DNA from: CBDDGJ01 sp965227805
GTDB taxonomy: Bacteria; Pseudomonadota; Alphaproteobacteria; RS24
Length of the DNA stretch: 64,000 bases
Direction: 5' to 3'
Assembly: GCA_965227805.1 (NCBI GenBank)
Contig: CBDDGJ010000003.1
Location: 992,001-1,056,000, forward strand
This document shows positions 61,975 to 64,000 of the stretch, piece after piece. Under the pieces are notes generated by a model. It did not search any database. It saw only the letters and a list, made by a program, of their open reading frames with translations, and was not told where the DNA came from. Made by a program: the position numbers and the translations under genes. The number at the start of each line of letters is the position of its first letter. Within the stretch, counting starts at the first letter, position 1.

Positions 61975-62589
61975 TTAAAAAGGGGCGGGCATATCAAATA
62001 AATAAGGCACAAACCCTATTGCGTGGCCATATTCGATAAGTTCAATTAACGGATAACATAGCGGCCACCATATAGCATCCAAAAAGCCGCGCGCAAAACG
62101 CTGCGGATAAAGATCGATGGTTTCGGGCGCGTGATAATTAGAAAAGCGCGGCAAAAAAGCCGGCACGCGCGCCAGATAGTCTTTATAAGGCGTGCCAAAT
62201 TCTGCCAGCAAAAAATCCTGCTCGCGGCGCACCAGCGGCACATAAACCGCAATAAACGCCAAAGGCAAAATAATGATAACCAGCAAATGCGCGGTTAAAA
62301 ACGCAATGCCCACTGTGCCGATAAAGGAAAACACATAAAGCGGGTTACGCATAAGCGAAAAAATACCATAATCAATCAGGCTTTCATTTTTATGCCCGCC
62401 CAAAAAGGCTGTGCTATAAAGCCTGCCCAAAGCACAAATAGCCAATAGAAGCACACCGATAATTTGCAAGGCGTGATGCGCATGCGTGGCTTCGGCAAAT
62501 GTTTGTGGAGAAAATAGCACTACAATAATGGCAAGCAGCACCATTAGTTTTGACCAGATCATTCGATTTTTATTTAATTTTTTCGCCAT
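61975..62589 (-). CDS. ICMT-like membrane methyltransferase
   Basis: 204 residues with about five helices. The SAM-binding pattern of the isoprenylcysteine carboxyl methyltransferase/PEMT group is visible: LMRNPLYVFSFIGTVG and REQDFLLAEFGTPYKDYLARVP. The substrate is unknown, phospholipids or small isoprenoids being possible. It starts three bases after alkA. Confidence 0.8.
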   Translation of the reverse strand: MAKKLNKNRMIWSKLMVLLAIIVVLFSPQTFAEATHAHHALQIIGVLLLAICALGRLYSTAFLGGHKNESLIDYGIFSLMRNPLYVFSFIGTVGIAFLTAHLLVIIILPLAFIAVYVPLVRREQDFLLAEFGTPYKDYLARVPAFLPRFSNYHAPETIDLYPQRFARGFLDAIWWPLCYPLIELIEYGHAIGFVPYLFDMPAPF

Positions 62590-62592
62590 AAG

Positions 62593-63228
62593 CTAACCCT
62601 TTTGTTTGCGCGACATATCATAATAATGCCATAGCAGTAAACTTGCGACGGTTCTATAGGGCGCCCATTTTTGCGAAATTTTTTCCAATTTTTCTGGCGT
62701 GGGGCGGGTTTTTAGCCGCTTTACGAGCTTGCAGCCTTCTTGCAAACCCAAATCACCAATCGGCATAATATCGGCGCGCTGCATTGAAAACATCAAATAA
62801 ATATCCACCGTCCACGGGCCAACGCCTTTTAGGTCTAAAAGTGTTTTACGCACCTGTGCATCATCAGCGCGCGCCAGCGAACGGAAGTTAAGTCGCCCCG
62901 CCATTACAGCTTCGGCAATGCCGGTGATATAAGTTTGCTTTTGGCGCGAAAGCCCGATGGCTTTTAAGTCTTGCGGGGTGAGGGTAAGAAACGCCTCTGG
63001 CGTTACCTCATTGTTGAGTGCTGCAAAAAGCCGCTCTTTTATGGCGCGAGCCGCTGCTGTGGAAACTTGTTGGCCGATTAAAATATAAATCAGGCCAGAA
63101 AACCCGGTCTCCCCTTTACGCAAAACAGGCGCACCATATAAGTTATAGGCGCGCGCCATATCTTTATCCGATTGCGCCACGGCATCCAATGCGGTGCGTA
63201 AATCTTGTCTGGTTTTTAATTTATGCAT
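62593..63228 (-). CDS. alkA: DNA-3-methyladenine glycosylase II (AlkA family)
   Basis: 211 residues. The HhH-GPD motif LKGVGPWTVDIYLMFSM ends with the catalytic Asp in PIGDLGLQ; ILIGQQVSTAAARAI is typical of the family. It excises alkylated bases. The short form lacks the N-terminal TBP-like domain of E. coli AlkA. It is divergent from gluQ. Confidence 0.88.
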   Translation of the reverse strand: MHKLKTRQDLRTALDAVAQSDKDMARAYNLYGAPVLRKGETGFSGLIYILIGQQVSTAAARAIKERLFAALNNEVTPEAFLTLTPQDLKAIGLSRQKQTYITGIAEAVMAGRLNFRSLARADDAQVRKTLLDLKGVGPWTVDIYLMFSMQRADIMPIGDLGLQEGCKLVKRLKTRPTPEKLEKISQKWAPYRTVASLLLWHYYDMSRKQKG

Positions 63229-63254
63229 AATTTATGTATTATGCCCGTTTCTTG

Positions 63255-63260
63255 TATAAT
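63255..63260 (+). promoter_or_regulatory. -10 box upstream of gluQ
   Basis: A perfect TATAAT, 13 bases before the gluQ start; no good -35 is seen. Transcription would begin within a few bases of AGGAAAG. Confidence 0.4.
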
Positions 63261-63273
63261 AGGAAAGCGTTTA

Positions 63274-64000
63274 ATGTCGCAGACACCAGATTTTATCACG
63301 CGCTTTGCGCCTAGCCCAAATGGGCGGCTGCATATGGGGCATGCCTATTCGGCTCTGATATGCGCGCATCAGGCCGATATTCATAATGGCCTGTTTGTGT
63401 TGCGGATTGAGGATATTGATAAAGGGCGCGCGCGCGATGAGTTTAGGCATGCCATATATGATGACTTGCGCTGGCTAGGTCTGGACTGGCCAGAACCGGT
63501 TATGCGCCAATCGCAGCGCTTTGCGGCTTATACCGCCGCGCTTCATAGTTTGCGTGAAAAAGAGCTTATTTATCCATGCTGGGCGACACGTGGCGAGATT
63601 CGCCGCACCATAGACGGCCAACCCGGCGGGCGGGCAGCATGGCCGATAGATCCGGATGGCGCACCGCTTTATCCGGGGATATATCGGGATATTTCCGCCA
63701 AGGAAAAACGCCGCCTTATGTGGGAGGGGGCAGATTTTGCCTGGCGGCTCAATATGCAAAAAGCAATCGCAACCATAGACAAGCCGCTTTATTTTACCGA
63801 ACACTGCCATACGCCCAACGGCGCGCCGCGACAGATAACCGCCACGCCGGAAATTTATGGCGATATTGTGCTGGCACGCAAAAGCATCGCCGCAAGCTAT
63901 CATCTGGCCGTGGTGGTGGATGATGCAGCACAACATATTACGCAAGTGACGCGCGGGCGTGACCTGTTTGCCGCAAGCCATATTCACCGCCTGTTGCAGG
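63274..64000 (+). CDS. gluQ: glutamyl-Q tRNA(Asp) synthetase, 5' part
   Basis: 242 codons before the window ends. ITRFAPSPNGRLHMGHAYSA carries the HIGH-type motif of class I synthetases, and LRIEDIDKGRAR the next conserved segment; the lack of an anticodon-binding domain at this length and TRFAPSPNG start fit GluQ, which glutamylates queuosine of tRNA(Asp). Of the E. coli zinc cysteines only the first is kept (YPCWATR); the others are Ala and Tyr (LYPGIYR). AGGAAAG precedes the ATG. Confidence 0.9.
   Translation, partial: MSQTPDFITRFAPSPNGRLHMGHAYSALICAHQADIHNGLFVLRIEDIDKGRARDEFRHAIYDDLRWLGLDWPEPVMRQSQRFAAYTAALHSLREKELIYPCWATRGEIRRTIDGQPGGRAAWPIDPDGAPLYPGIYRDISAKEKRRLMWEGADFAWRLNMQKAIATIDKPLYFTEHCHTPNGAPRQITATPEIYGDIVLARKSIAASYHLAVVVDDAAQHITQVTRGRDLFAASHIHRLLQ

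Overview
The window reads as an ordinary chromosome segment of an alphaproteobacterium of moderate to low GC, probably a free-living, aerobic, possibly aquatic heterotroph. This rests on gene order and gene content rather than on any marker comparison: ccmABCDG next to acnA; a coiled-coil gene, zapA, 6S RNA and 5-formyl-THF cyclo-ligase in a row; phoH-ybeY-corC-lnt followed by a small XRE regulator; an endonuclease-type MutL; and alpha-style DnaX. I cannot place it below class with confidence. No tRNA or rRNA gene and no CRISPR array was seen.

Layout. 1-4.2 kb: end of an LpxR-like outer-membrane protein, a FAD oxidoreductase with a lectin-like N-terminal domain, a quinone oxidoreductase and cobA. 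4.3-14.3 kb: central sugar metabolism (phosphomannomutase/phosphoglucomutase, pgi, then on the minus strand tkt-gap-pgk-class I fba) with mutL between. 14.4-17.2 kb: zapA block with 6S RNA, folate enzyme, YmdB-type phosphoesterase, peroxiredoxin. 17.2-23.6 kb: cytochrome c maturation genes (ccmA-B-C-D-G; ccmD is a 40-codon gene) divergent from acnA. 23.7-28.2 kb: UDP-glucose dehydrogenase, an SDR, a CsoR-regulated metal permease operon, and a patch of broken genes. 28.2-31.4 kb: crotonase, carbohydrate kinase, nudC. 31.5-38.6 kb: SRP RNA, dnaX-recR, rmuC, def-fmt, a membrane pentapeptide-repeat protein inserted before truA. 38.7-44.2 kb: membrane-anchored dehalogenase-like hydrolase, phoH-ybeY-corC-lnt-xre. 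44.5-46.5 kb: Fur-box-controlled iron-binding protein, IS3 remnant, msrA. 46.6-51.9 kb: cobalamin uptake locus (btuF divergent from btuC; riboswitch; btuB; btuD; an unusual ABC ATPase). 52-58.1 kb: ECF sigma factor, probable anti-sigma factor, CnrX/Metal_resist-like sensor, RND/MMPL exporter, LolA-like protein and beta-barrel, all co-oriented. 58.1-60 kb: two adjacent double-hotdog thioesterases. 60.0-60.8 kb: a gene-poor stretch with two homologous structured RNA elements. 60.8-64 kb: YHYH protein, HNH endonuclease, ICMT-like methyltransferase, alkA, and the start of gluQ.

The two parts most likely to hold something undescribed are (a) the tandem pair of related RNA elements at 60.1-60.6 kb, each able to fold a 7-bp acceptor-like stem ending in ACCA plus three further hairpins, with ACCA also embedded in the 3' terminator-like hairpin; and (b) the six-gene ECF-controlled RND/LolA-like/beta-barrel envelope system at 52-58 kb, which has an array of 16-bp repeats between the sigma factor and its presumed anti-sigma factor.
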